Below are positions 7,833 through 15,185 of a stretch of DNA of 50,355 nt, in pieces. Position numbers and translations under genes: made by a program. Position 1 is the stretch's first letter; each line of letters starts with the position of its first letter. The stretch spans positions 1-50,355 of the forward strand of contig JASJCR010000025.1 in assembly GCA_030065875.1 (NCBI GenBank), in the 5' to 3' direction. Source of the stretch: Ardenticatenaceae bacterium (GTDB lineage Bacteria > Chloroflexota > Anaerolineae > Promineifilales > Promineifilaceae). The notes under the pieces are model-generated. The model saw only the letters and a program-made list of their open reading frames with translations. It ran no database searches and was not told the DNA's origin.

Positions 7833-8804
7833 ATGGCGTCTTTATTATGGTTCCAGGGTGGTGCCTGCAGCGGCAACACGATGTCGTTTTTGAATGCGGA
7901 AGAACCCAGCGCGTGTGACCTCGTGACGGATTTCGGGATTGACATTTTATGGCATCCTTCACTGGGCATGGAGTTGGGAGAGCAGGCGCAAAAAATCTTT
8001 TGGGATTGCGCCAAGGGGGAGCGGCCGCTCGATATCTTTGTTTTTGAAGGCACCGTCATTATGGGGCCGGAAAATACCGGCCGCTTTCAGATGTTCGCCG
8101 ACCGGCCGATGAAAGATTGGGTCATCGATCTGTGCAATCAAGCTTCGATTGTGGTGGCCATTGGCGACTGCGCCTGCTGGGGCGGAATCCCGGCTACCGC
8201 TCCCAATCCAACCGATTCGGTGGGGCTGCAATATCTCAAAAAAGCCAAGGGAGGCTTTTTGGGTGACGGGTGGACTTCTAAGGCCGGTTTGCCGGTGATC
8301 AACATCCCGGGCTGCCCCGCCCATCCCGATTGGGTAACCCAGATTCTGGTAGCGGTGGCCAGCGGCCGCACGGGCGATATCGCCCTCGACGAGCTGCAGC
8401 GGCCGCAGACCTTTTTCAAATCGTTTACCCAGACCGGCTGTACCCGCGTGCAATTTTTCGAGTACAAACAGTCAACGATGGAGTTTGGGCAGGGCACGCG
8501 CACCGGCTGCCTCTTTTACGAATTTGGTTGCCGTGGACCGGTCACCCGCTCACCCTGTAACCGCATTTTGTGGAACCGGCAGTCGTCCAAAACCCGGGCC
8601 GGTATGCCCTGCACCGGCTGCACCGAGCCGGAGTTCCCGTTCTTTGATCTGGCCCCGGGCACCGTCTTCAAGACGCAAAAAATCAGCGGCTCCGTACCCA
8701 AGGAGGTACCGGTGGGCACCGATCACGTGACCTACATGGCCCACGCGGCCGCGGCCCGCATTGCCGCCCCTGAATGGTCGAAGGAAGATATGTTTGTCGT
8801 CTAA
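7833..8804 (+). CDS. hupS: Group 2a [NiFe]-hydrogenase small subunit (HupS/HucS type)
   Basis: This 323-residue iron-sulfur subunit closely follows the cyanobacterial HupS/mycobacterial HucS pattern: no Tat signal, start LLWFQGGACSGNTMS, then NAEEPSACDL and the end WSKEDMFVV. C12, C113 or C115 (GDCAC) and C161 (PGCP) are proximal-cluster ligands; the usual second Cys of the CxGC motif is N15. In the distal-cluster region C203, C226 and C233 are present, but the usual His is Q200 (FTQTGC). C242, C260 and C263 serve the medial cluster. The enzyme oxidises H2 and passes electrons through these clusters, facing the cytoplasm. A good AGGAGAG site precedes the start. I considered group 1h and rejected it because of the N-terminal motif. 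Confidence 0.96.
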   Translation: MASLLWFQGGACSGNTMSFLNAEEPSACDLVTDFGIDILWHPSLGMELGEQAQKIFWDCAKGERPLDIFVFEGTVIMGPENTGRFQMFADRPMKDWVIDLCNQASIVVAIGDCACWGGIPATAPNPTDSVGLQYLKKAKGGFLGDGWTSKAGLPVINIPGCPAHPDWVTQILVAVASGRTGDIALDELQRPQTFFKSFTQTGCTRVQFFEYKQSTMEFGQGTRTGCLFYEFGCRGPVTRSPCNRILWNRQSSKTRAGMPCTGCTEPEFPFFDLAPGTVFKTQKISGSVPKEVPVGTDHVTYMAHAAAARIAAPEWSKEDMFVV

Positions 8805-8827
8805 GCTGCGGCATCCGGAGGAAAATT

Positions 8828-10441
8828 ATGGCAGTCAAAACAAAAGATTTACGCATTAGTCCCCTCGGCCGCGTGGAAGGCGACCTCGACCTGAACGTCG
8901 TGGTTGAAGATGGGGTGGTTGTCGATGCCCAGGCTGAAGCATCGATGTTCCGCGGCTTTGAAATTATCTTGAAGGGGAAAGATCCACAGGCCGGCCTGAT
9001 CGTCACCCCGCGTATTTGCGGCATTTGCGGCGGCAGCCATCTCTACAAAGCTGCTTACGCTCTCGATACCGCCTGGCAGACCGAACTGCCCCCTAACGCC
9101 ACGCTGATTCGCAATATCGCCCAGGCGTGCGAAACGCTGCAGAGCATTCCGCGCTGGTTTTATGCCCTCTTCGCCATCGATTTGGTCAACAAAAATTACG
9201 CCAAAGCCAAGGAATACGACGAGGCGGTGCGCCGCTTTGCTCCCTTTGTCGGGACGAGTTATGAGCCGGGCGTCACCTGGTCCGGCAAGCCGGTCGAGGT
9301 GTACGCCATGTTTGGCGGCCAGTGGCCCCATTCCAGCTTTATGATTCCCGGCGGCGTCATGTGCGGCCCCACTCTGTCCGAGATCACCCGCTCGATCGCC
9401 ATTCTGGACTGGTGGGCCGATGCCTGGCTCGAAAAACAGTGGCTGGGCTGCTCGATTGATCGCTGGCTGGAAAACAAAACGTGGCAGGATGTCCTCGACT
9501 GGGCCAACGAAAATGAAAGCCAGTACAACTCCGACTGCGGCTTCTTTATTCGCTACGCTCAGGAAATCGGTCTCGACAAATTAGGGCAGGGGGCCGGGGC
9601 GTTTCTGGCGACCGGTACCTTCTTTGATCCGGAGCTTTATGCCCGGCCGACGATTGACGGCCGGAACGATGCCCTGATTACCCGCTCCGGCGTCTACGAC
9701 GGCAGCGGCTACCACGATTTTGACCATATGCGGGTCAGCGAAGACCACACCCACTCATTTTTCAAAGGCTCGGGATCGCTCCATCCGTGGGACGGGGTTA
9801 CCGACCCGATCGACCCGGCCGATGGGCACAAGCAGGGCAAATACTCCTGGGCCAAGTCACCGCGATATAACGTCAACGGCAAGGGGTATATTCCGTTAGA
9901 AGCCGGACCGCTCGCCCGGCAGGTGGTCGCCGGCCGGCCGGGTGCGGCCGATCATCAGGATCACGATCCGCTTTTCCTCGACGCAATTCAGACCGTCGGA
10001 CCCAGCGTGCTGGTGCGGGTCATGGGCCGCATGCACGAGGCGGCCAAGTATATGAAGCTGGTCAAGGGGTGGTTAAACGACGTCAATCTGCACGAGAAAT
10101 TTTACATCAAGCCGGCCGAGCTGGCCGACGGCCGGGGCTTTGGCTCCACCGAAGCGGCCCGCGGCAGCCTCTCCGACTGGATCGTGCTGAAGGACGGCAA
10201 GATCGAAAATTATCAGGTGGTGACCCCCACCGCCTGGAACATCGGACCGATGGACGGCAAAGACGTTCATGGACCGATGGAACAGGCGTTTATCGGGGCA
10301 ACCATCGAAGATATGAGCGACCCGGTGGAAATGGGGCACGTCGCCCGCAGCTTTGACTCCTGTCTGGTCTGTACCGTGCACGCTTACGACCGCAAAACCG
10401 GCAAGGAGATGGCTCAGTTCCGCATCGGGGATATTTGTTGA
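8828..10441 (+). CDS. hupL: Group 2a [NiFe]-hydrogenase large subunit (HupL/HucL type)
   Basis: This 537-residue catalytic subunit carries the N-terminal nickel-site motif R62-I-C64-G-I-C67-GGSH and the C-terminal motif DSC512LVC515TVH518, so all four Cys ligands are there. The 19 residues after H518 should be removed by the maturation protease encoded at 11196. The ATG at 8828 follows GGAGG at a good distance and gives the family's usual N-terminus; an in-frame ATG at 8774 would overlap the small subunit gene. The whole sequence follows the HupL/HucL pattern. Together with HupS it oxidises H2, and in related bacteria this enzyme class can use H2 at atmospheric levels. Confidence 0.97.
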   Translation: MAVKTKDLRISPLGRVEGDLDLNVVVEDGVVVDAQAEASMFRGFEIILKGKDPQAGLIVTPRICGICGGSHLYKAAYALDTAWQTELPPNATLIRNIAQACETLQSIPRWFYALFAIDLVNKNYAKAKEYDEAVRRFAPFVGTSYEPGVTWSGKPVEVYAMFGGQWPHSSFMIPGGVMCGPTLSEITRSIAILDWWADAWLEKQWLGCSIDRWLENKTWQDVLDWANENESQYNSDCGFFIRYAQEIGLDKLGQGAGAFLATGTFFDPELYARPTIDGRNDALITRSGVYDGSGYHDFDHMRVSEDHTHSFFKGSGSLHPWDGVTDPIDPADGHKQGKYSWAKSPRYNVNGKGYIPLEAGPLARQVVAGRPGAADHQDHDPLFLDAIQTVGPSVLVRVMGRMHEAAKYMKLVKGWLNDVNLHEKFYIKPAELADGRGFGSTEAARGSLSDWIVLKDGKIENYQVVTPTAWNIGPMDGKDVHGPMEQAFIGATIEDMSDPVEMGHVARSFDSCLVCTVHAYDRKTGKEMAQFRIGDIC

Positions 10442-10470
10442 TTCAAGATTTTAGGTGCCCGACTCAGTAG

Positions 10471-10557
10471 TGCAAAGTAAAAAGTACAAAGATAAAAGTG
10501 AAGGTCTCAAGAAAAGCACCCTTCTTTTTACTTAACTTTAAACTTTAAACTAAATAT
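10471..10557. repeat. Intergenic palindrome, AAAGT/ACTTT heptad type
   Basis: AGTGCAAAGTAAAAAGTACA (10470 on) and its approximate reverse complement CTTTTTACTTAACTTTAAAC (about 10523 on) flank a short centre. It sits between hupL and the HigA-like gene and may end or stabilise the hupSL transcript. Confidence 0.65.
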
Positions 10558-10617
10558 TAATCGAGCACCTTTCTTTTTCGCCGGAGTATAACGCGAGACA
10601 TCATATGCGAGGCATAC

Positions 10618-10932
10618 ATGCCGACTGAATCCATTCATCCAGGAGAGATTTTGCGCACGGAGTTTCTCGAGCCGCTGGGTCTGAGCCAGAATCGACTGGC
10701 GCTCGATCTCCACGTCCCGGCCCACCGCATCAGCGAAATTGTGCGCGGCAAGCGGCGGGTATCGGCCGACAGCGCCCTGCGGCTAGCCGTTTATTTTCAC
10801 ACCACGCCGCAGTTTTGGCTCAAGCTGCAGATGGAATATGATCTGGAACAAGCGCGAACCGTTCTGGCCGAGACGATCCAGCGGGAAATCACCAGCTGTG
10901 CGCCACCGATCCGACAGTCGATTGCGAGTTAA
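10618..10932 (+). CDS. HigA-family HTH protein without a toxin gene
   Basis: This 104-residue protein begins IHPGEILRTEFLEPLGLSQN and continues with an XRE/HigA helix-turn-helix and the segment TTPQFWLKLQMEYDLE, all typical of HigA/VapI antitoxins. In a classical module the higB toxin gene lies directly upstream. Here that space (10442-10617) holds only a palindromic repeat, and no toxin follows either. It is therefore an orphan antitoxin-type repressor inside the hydrogenase locus. It could autoregulate or control the downstream accessory genes, or be a relic. Its reading frame is intact and it shares the strand of its neighbours. Confidence 0.88.
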   Translation: MPTESIHPGEILRTEFLEPLGLSQNRLALDLHVPAHRISEIVRGKRRVSADSALRLAVYFHTTPQFWLKLQMEYDLEQARTVLAETIQREITSCAPPIRQSIAS

Positions 10933-10940
10933 TCAACGGA

Positions 10941-10976
10941 TCTGTTGTCATTCTGAGCGAAGCGAAGAATGACAGA
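10941..10976. repeat. TCATTCTGAGCGAAGCGAAG-type interspersed hairpin
   Basis: TCTGTTGTCATTCT and AGAATGACAGA flank the GAGCGAAGCGA core and pair except for a small bulge. This sequence family is seen in the intergenic regions of many unrelated bacteria. It lies between the HigA-like gene and the protease gene. Confidence 0.65.
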
Positions 10977-11090
10977 TGAACAAAGGCAAATGAAACCAAT
11001 TTATACTGTTTTTAATTCGTTTACCAGGTTCAGTTGACATTCGATTCAATACAATGCTCAATTTTGCGATGTTTTCTATACCCGTCGATT

Positions 11091-11178
11091 AAAACCGATA
11101 ACCGTCGGTTAAAACCGATGGCTAAAGGGTTGGTTACCGATCAGGTCAGGCCCTTTAGCCCCGCATTTTAATGCGGGG
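11091..11178. repeat. Two adjacent hairpins before the maturation protease
   Basis: GGCTAAAGGG (11120-11129) pairs with CCCTTTAGCC (11151-11160), directly followed by CCCCGCATT (11159-11167) paired with AATGCGGGG (11170-11178). A short direct repeat, TTAAAACCGAT, lies upstream (about 11091 and 11109). There is no T-run, so it is either a mobile repeat or a processing/stability structure within the locus. Confidence 0.55.
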
Positions 11179-11195
11179 GTGAAGAAATATCCCAA

Positions 11196-11747
11196 ATGTC
11201 AACACAACCTAAAGAAGTTATGAAACCACCAAAACCCGCCCTCTCCCTGGTCCCACCACCGGGCACCAAACCGGCCGATCTTCTGATCGTCGGCTGCGGC
11301 AACCTGCTGCGCGGGGATGACGCGGTGGGTCCGCTTCTGGTGCGTCACCTTATCGACCACGATTTGCCCTCCTGGGTGCGGCTGGCGGATGGGGGGACGG
11401 CCGGGATGGATGTGGCCTTCAGCATGCGCGGAGTTAAAAAATTGATTATTGTCGATGCCTGCCAGAGCGGTGATGATCCGGGTGCTATTTTCAAGGTGCC
11501 CGGAGAGGTTGTTGAAGATCTGCCGCCGGTGACCGGATTGAATATGCATTCGTTTCGCTGGGACAACGCCCTGGCTTTCGGCCGGTGGCTGCTCAAGGAT
11601 GAATATCCACAGGAAGTCGTCGTTTATCTGATTGAAGCGGCCAATCTTGAGTATGGCGAGACCCTTTCACCACAGGTAGAAAAGGGGATGGATCGGTTGA
11701 TTGAGATGATTGTGGCCGAAATTGAGGAGTTGAAAGATGTTCAATGA
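11196..11747 (+). CDS. Hydrogenase maturation protease (HupW/HyaD family)
   Basis: This 183-residue endopeptidase has the family's opening motif LLIVGCGNLLRGDDAVGP (about residues 29-46), the DGGTAGMD segment and a conserved His in NMHSFRWD. These provide the acidic residues and His that bind the nickel of the folded large subunit. It should cut HupL after H518 once Ni is inserted. The N-terminal ~25 residues are Pro/Lys-rich and not part of the fold; the in-frame ATG at 11220, preceded by AAAGAAG, is an alternative start. Its end overlaps the start of the next gene by 11 bases. Confidence 0.92.
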   Translation: MSTQPKEVMKPPKPALSLVPPPGTKPADLLIVGCGNLLRGDDAVGPLLVRHLIDHDLPSWVRLADGGTAGMDVAFSMRGVKKLIIVDACQSGDDPGAIFKVPGEVVEDLPPVTGLNMHSFRWDNALAFGRWLLKDEYPQEVVVYLIEAANLEYGETLSPQVEKGMDRLIEMIVAEIEELKDVQ

Positions 11748-12093
11748 GGAACAAGCCCCTTATTCCTGTACGGTAGAAATTTCGGCCGAAGGGTATTTGC
11801 GGCTGACCGCTGAAGTGGCCCAAACATATTTTCCGGAAGATGTGCTTGTGCCGCTCGTTAAAGAAAAAGAGCTGTGGCTCATGCCCCTGCGCGGGGCGGC
11901 GGCCGGTGGTTTGCTGCTCAAACAGCGCAATGCCCAGGGGGATCGTTCGGTGGTCATCTGGGAAGCGCTGCCGCCCCATACGCAACCCGGTATGCGGACC
12001 GCATTTTGGGATGAGACGCAGGGTGCACTGAGAGTCGCGCTGCCGTTTGTGATCCGGATGATCACCAAAAAAGATGAGCGGCTGGAATCCTAA
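11737..12093 (+). CDS. Small hydrogenase-locus protein of unknown function (118 aa)
   Basis: I do not recognise this protein with certainty. It is soluble, with alternating beta-strands (CTVEISAEGYLRLTAEVAQT, LWLMPLRG, SVVIWEALP) and a closing RVALPFVI strand, and it has no Cys motif. It overlaps the protease gene by 11 bases and the next gene by 20, so it is translationally coupled to both. This tight linkage implies a role in hydrogenase assembly or function. The fold could be a small beta-barrel; that is only an impression. Confidence 0.7.
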   Translation: MFNEEQAPYSCTVEISAEGYLRLTAEVAQTYFPEDVLVPLVKEKELWLMPLRGAAAGGLLLKQRNAQGDRSVVIWEALPPHTQPGMRTAFWDETQGALRVALPFVIRMITKKDERLES

Positions 12094-12313
12094 TGCCACG
12101 TTTGTGCGCACTGAGATTCTGAAAGAAAACGGCCGCTGGGCGGTTTATCTGGAAGTTGATTTTTATGAACCGGACGCAGATGGCGACCAGAAATTTCAAA
12201 CGGTACGGCACCGCATTCAGGATTATCCCAAGGAGCGGCTGGCCCGCATTGCGGCAGAGTGGATCCGGCGCGCGGCCGAGCGGGATATTCCCGACCCGCC
12301 GGGTGGATTTTAA
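12074..12313 (+). CDS. Small hydrogenase-locus protein of unknown function (79 aa)
   Basis: A 79-residue protein, start MSGWNPNATFVRTEI, with a beta-hairpin-like middle (WAVYLEVDFYEPDADGD, FQTVRHRI) and a C-terminal helix rich in Arg/Ala, ending DIPDPPGGF. It has no known motif. The start overlaps the preceding gene by 20 bases, so ribosomes probably re-initiate here. Reading-frame quality (no rare-codon pile-ups, CGGCCG present as in its neighbours) supports a real gene. Function unknown. Confidence 0.6.
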   Translation: MSGWNPNATFVRTEILKENGRWAVYLEVDFYEPDADGDQKFQTVRHRIQDYPKERLARIAAEWIRRAAERDIPDPPGGF

Positions 12314-12346
12314 ACTTAGAACTCCGTTACGGAACTGATAAAGAAG

Positions 12347-13564
12347 ATGATGAAGCTTATTTCTCCTCAACCCCTTGGTATTTTCCCGCTGCCGGCTGGC
12401 TATTTGCTGCTGCCCGATGGTGAAGGCGTTCAAACCGTGCGGACCTCGCTCATGCAGGGCATCGTGCCGGACGAATTGCCACCGTCGCTGCGCTATTATG
12501 ACCTGGCCCTGAACGGCCAAATTGACGAGGCGGAACAGGCGCTGGCCGGCGATGAGAGTCCGATCGGCCGCTACAATCGCTTTGTGCTGCGCTCGAGTCC
12601 TGAAGCGTTTGCCCGGCTCAGACAGGAACTGCCCGAGGTGCTGAGGCCGCTGCTGGCCGTGGTGGGGTACACGCTGGGTTACACCGACACGCCGCCGCAG
12701 GCTGGCGACCTGTCTGGCGAACAGCGGGCCCTGGTGCTGATGGCCCAGGCCTCCGATCATTTGGAGCAGCAGCGGCCGGTGGAGGCCATCCCCCTGATTG
12801 AGGCGGCGATACAAGCGGCCAACACGGTTTCCCCGATTCTGGCCGCCCAGCTGATGGGCACCCTGGCCGAAACCCGGCGCGAGGTTGAGGGGAGCAGCTA
12901 TGCGCTGATCCAGCTGTACCAGGCGGCGCTTAGCAAGCTGGAGCCATCAGCTTTGGAAGAGGTCAAGGCGGAGCAGTGGCTCAACCTGGGGATTACCTAC
13001 CAGGAAATCTCGGCCGGGCAGCGGCAGGGGCTGGTGGAGGCGGTTAAATGTTATCAGGCGGCGCTGTACGTCTTTAAAAAAGAGACCCATCCGGATCATT
13101 TTGCCCTGTGCCAGACCAATCTGGCGCTGGCGTATTTAACGATGCCGATGAAAGAGGCCAGCGATCAGCTGCGGATGGGAATCGCCGTGCAGTCGCTGCG
13201 TGAAGCGCTGGAGATTTACCGGCCGGATACCCATCCCGATCAGTGGGCCAGCGCCCAGCTCAACCTGGCCAACGCCCTGCAGTATCTGCCGTCCTCTCAC
13301 CCGGCCGAAAACCTGGCCCAGGCGGTTGAACTGTATGAGGAAATTTTGTCGGTGCGCTCGCCGATTGGCGATCCGGTGGGTTTTGCCCGGGTGCAGGCCA
13401 ACCAGGCCAACGCCCTGGCCCACCTGGGTATTTTTGATCACGCCCAGACCAAGCTAAACCAGGCGCTGCCCATCTTTGAGCTTTACGGTGACGCAGAAGC
13501 GGCGCAGTCGGTGCGTGACCTGCTGGCCCAGATTGCGGCCAGTCAGGAAGCTGAGGCACCTTGA
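12347..13564 (+). CDS. TPR-repeat protein of the hydrogenase locus
   Basis: This 405-residue soluble protein is mostly paired helices. TPR-like repeats are clearest from about residue 205: LNLGITYQEISAGQRQGLVE, AVKCYQAALYVF, QTNLALAYLTM, AVQSLREALEIYR, AQLNLANALQYL, AVELYEEILSVR, ANQANALAHLG. The N-terminal ~150 residues are less regular. TPR proteins are protein-protein scaffolds. Its place between the protease/small genes and the iron-sulfur fusion suggests a scaffold for assembly or for docking the hydrogenase to its electron acceptor. No signal peptide. Confidence 0.85.
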   Translation: MMKLISPQPLGIFPLPAGYLLLPDGEGVQTVRTSLMQGIVPDELPPSLRYYDLALNGQIDEAEQALAGDESPIGRYNRFVLRSSPEAFARLRQELPEVLRPLLAVVGYTLGYTDTPPQAGDLSGEQRALVLMAQASDHLEQQRPVEAIPLIEAAIQAANTVSPILAAQLMGTLAETRREVEGSSYALIQLYQAALSKLEPSALEEVKAEQWLNLGITYQEISAGQRQGLVEAVKCYQAALYVFKKETHPDHFALCQTNLALAYLTMPMKEASDQLRMGIAVQSLREALEIYRPDTHPDQWASAQLNLANALQYLPSSHPAENLAQAVELYEEILSVRSPIGDPVGFARVQANQANALAHLGIFDHAQTKLNQALPIFELYGDAEAAQSVRDLLAQIAASQEAEAP

Positions 13565-13609
13565 ACGATTTTTCCATAGCAAATTTTTTTGATTGACCGA
13601 CACATCTAG

Positions 13610-13695
13610 GGAATCACCGCAGAGGCCGCCAAGAACGCGGAGTTTTCTCTGAAAAGGCTCTCTTCGTGTCCTCCAATTCTCAGCGGTGAATTGAG
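13610..13695. repeat. Intergenic palindrome, CACCGCAGAGGCCGC type
   Basis: ATCACCGCAGAGGCCGCCAA (13612 on) and a degenerate counterpart ending CTCAGCGGTGAATTG (about 13679-13693) border an AT/CT-rich centre. The rest of the 201-bp gap between the TPR gene and the next gene shows nothing coding. Confidence 0.5.
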
Positions 13696-13765
13696 TTGTG
13701 TCAATTAGCAGGTTTGCACCGATTTTAATCTTTTCATCTGCTAAATTCGGGGACACAAAAACAGT

Positions 13766-14128
13766 ATGGATTTACATCAAAGACAGCAGTTTGATTTTTT
13801 GCTCATGACCGCCACCGAGCGGTTTGTCGACCGGCTGATACAGCGGCAGATGGGGGCGCAAAACGCCCTGCAGCGGCTGCGGGAGGATCCCAACGGGGAA
13901 GGGGTTTGGCTCGACGACTTCGTGGACGCCATCTTTCAGGATTTTTTGCTTGACAATGTCGCTGGAGCCTGTTTTGTGCTCAGGGCGTTGGCCAAGAGTA
14001 AATTAGAAGCCGTTTCGGCCGGGAAAAATATCGAAACTACGTTGGTCGCCATGTCCAAGCAAGCGTTTGCCCAGCTGCTGCGCAGCAAGGCGGAAGAAGT
14101 GCTGGAACAGGAATCGATGTACGCTTAG
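13766..14128 (+). CDS. Small helical hydrogenase-locus protein (120 aa)
   Basis: I cannot assign this 120-residue protein. It is all-helical by composition, without Cys motifs, signal peptide or membrane segment. Charged and hydrophobic residues alternate (FVDRLIQRQMGAQNALQRLR; WLDDFVDAIFQDFLLDNVAG). It ends only 10 bases before the NifU-Rieske gene, so the two are probably made together; it may be a small partner or chaperone of that iron-sulfur protein. Confidence 0.7.
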   Translation: MDLHQRQQFDFLLMTATERFVDRLIQRQMGAQNALQRLREDPNGEGVWLDDFVDAIFQDFLLDNVAGACFVLRALAKSKLEAVSAGKNIETTLVAMSKQAFAQLLRSKAEEVLEQESMYA

Positions 14129-14138
14129 GAGAGAAAGC

Positions 14139-15020
14139 ATGACTACCACAACACCCACCCTCGCCGAAGAAAATCTGGAGACGCTGGCCGATCGGGTTGA
14201 TACCGCCATGCTGGAGGTTCAGAAATTGAGCGACTCAGATCGGACCAAAGCGCTTGACCTGAAGCGGGCCATCGAAGATTTTCACCGAGTCGGCGTGACC
14301 AAAATTGTGCAGCGGCTTAAGACCGACCCGCGCGGCAAGGAAATTCTTTTTGAGCTGGTCGACGTGCCGGAGGTGTATGCCCTGTTCGCCATGCACGGCA
14401 TCGTGCGGGCGGACCTGACTACTCAGGCGGCCCGGGTGTTGGAAATGGTCCGGCCGTATATGCGCTCCCACGGGGGAGATGTCGAGCTGGTCAAGGTGGA
14501 AGACGATACCGCTTATGTCAAGCTGCATGGGGCGTGTAACGGCTGTTCGATGTCGGCCGTCACCCTGCGCAACGGGGTAGAGGAAGCTTTAAAAGAGCAT
14601 CTGCCGCAAATCAAGCAGGTCGAAGTGGTACCCAGCGAGCCGGAAGCCGGCATGATCATGCTCGACAGCGTCGTGGTTAACGGTAATGGTGGTGAGACGT
14701 CTCAGCTGGGTGGATGGGTAAAAGGCCCGGCCGTCGCCGACGTCGCCGAAGGCCGGCCGCTGGCCCTCGAAACATCAACCGGCAGCGTCTTAATCGTGCG
14801 TCTTAACAACCAATTTTTTGCATATAAGAACGAATGCGCCCATATGGGTATGCCGCTGGATGGAGGGATGCTTGACACCGAGTCGTGCATCCTGACCTGC
14901 CCCTGGCACGGCTTCAAATTTGATGTCACTTCCGGGGAATGTATGACCGCCCCTCAAGCCCAGCTTGAACCGTACCCGCTGAGGGTGCAGGATGAGCATG
15001 TGTGGGTAAGGCCAGATTAG
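14139..15020 (+). CDS. NifU-domain/Rieske fusion, candidate electron carrier of the hydrogenase
   Basis: This 293-residue protein joins three parts. Residues 1-95 are helical with no known motif. Residues 96-165 form a NifU C-terminal (Nfu) domain with RSHGGDVELV and C133-N-G-C136. Residues 190-290 form a Rieske [2Fe-2S] domain with C233-A-H235 and C254-P-W-H257. The start at 14139 follows GGAGAG; an upstream in-frame ATG at 14067 lies inside the previous gene. Operons for group 2a hydrogenases in mycobacteria also encode a Rieske-type protein (HucE), proposed to take electrons from the enzyme. I infer the same here. The Nfu part may bind or load a cluster. Confidence 0.88.
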   Translation: MTTTTPTLAEENLETLADRVDTAMLEVQKLSDSDRTKALDLKRAIEDFHRVGVTKIVQRLKTDPRGKEILFELVDVPEVYALFAMHGIVRADLTTQAARVLEMVRPYMRSHGGDVELVKVEDDTAYVKLHGACNGCSMSAVTLRNGVEEALKEHLPQIKQVEVVPSEPEAGMIMLDSVVVNGNGGETSQLGGWVKGPAVADVAEGRPLALETSTGSVLIVRLNNQFFAYKNECAHMGMPLDGGMLDTESCILTCPWHGFKFDVTSGECMTAPQAQLEPYPLRVQDEHVWVRPD

Positions 15021-15183
15021 GATTGGGTTATTGGTGTATTAGTTATTGGTGTATTAGTTATTGGTATATTAGTTATTGGTTATTCGTGATTTGGCAATAC
15101 ACCAATACACCATTACACCATTACACTAATAAACCAATAACCAATAACCAATAACCAATAATCAATTGTCAATTGTCAATTAC
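15019..15183. repeat. Heptad palindrome, TATTGGT/ACCAATA type
   Basis: The left arm (15024-15085) repeats a GTTATTGGTGTATTA-like unit with a seven-base beat; the right arm (about 15099-15160) repeats CAATACAC and CCAATAA units and is largely reverse complementary. It is followed by three copies of CAATTGT (15163-15180). It fills the whole gap between the Rieske fusion gene and the NHL gene. It is not a CRISPR: there are no spacers. Confidence 0.75.
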
Positions 15184-15185
15184 CT

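Noticed and set aside
7833..10441. Assignment of the hydrogenase to group 1h (actinobacterial high-affinity type)
   Set aside because: The small subunit start QGGACSGNTMS and the large subunit pattern fit cyanobacterial HupSL and mycobacterial HucSL (group 2a) much better.
15019..15183. CRISPR array
   Set aside because: The repeats are 7-15 bases, contiguous and arranged as a palindrome, with no unique spacers and no cas genes in the window.
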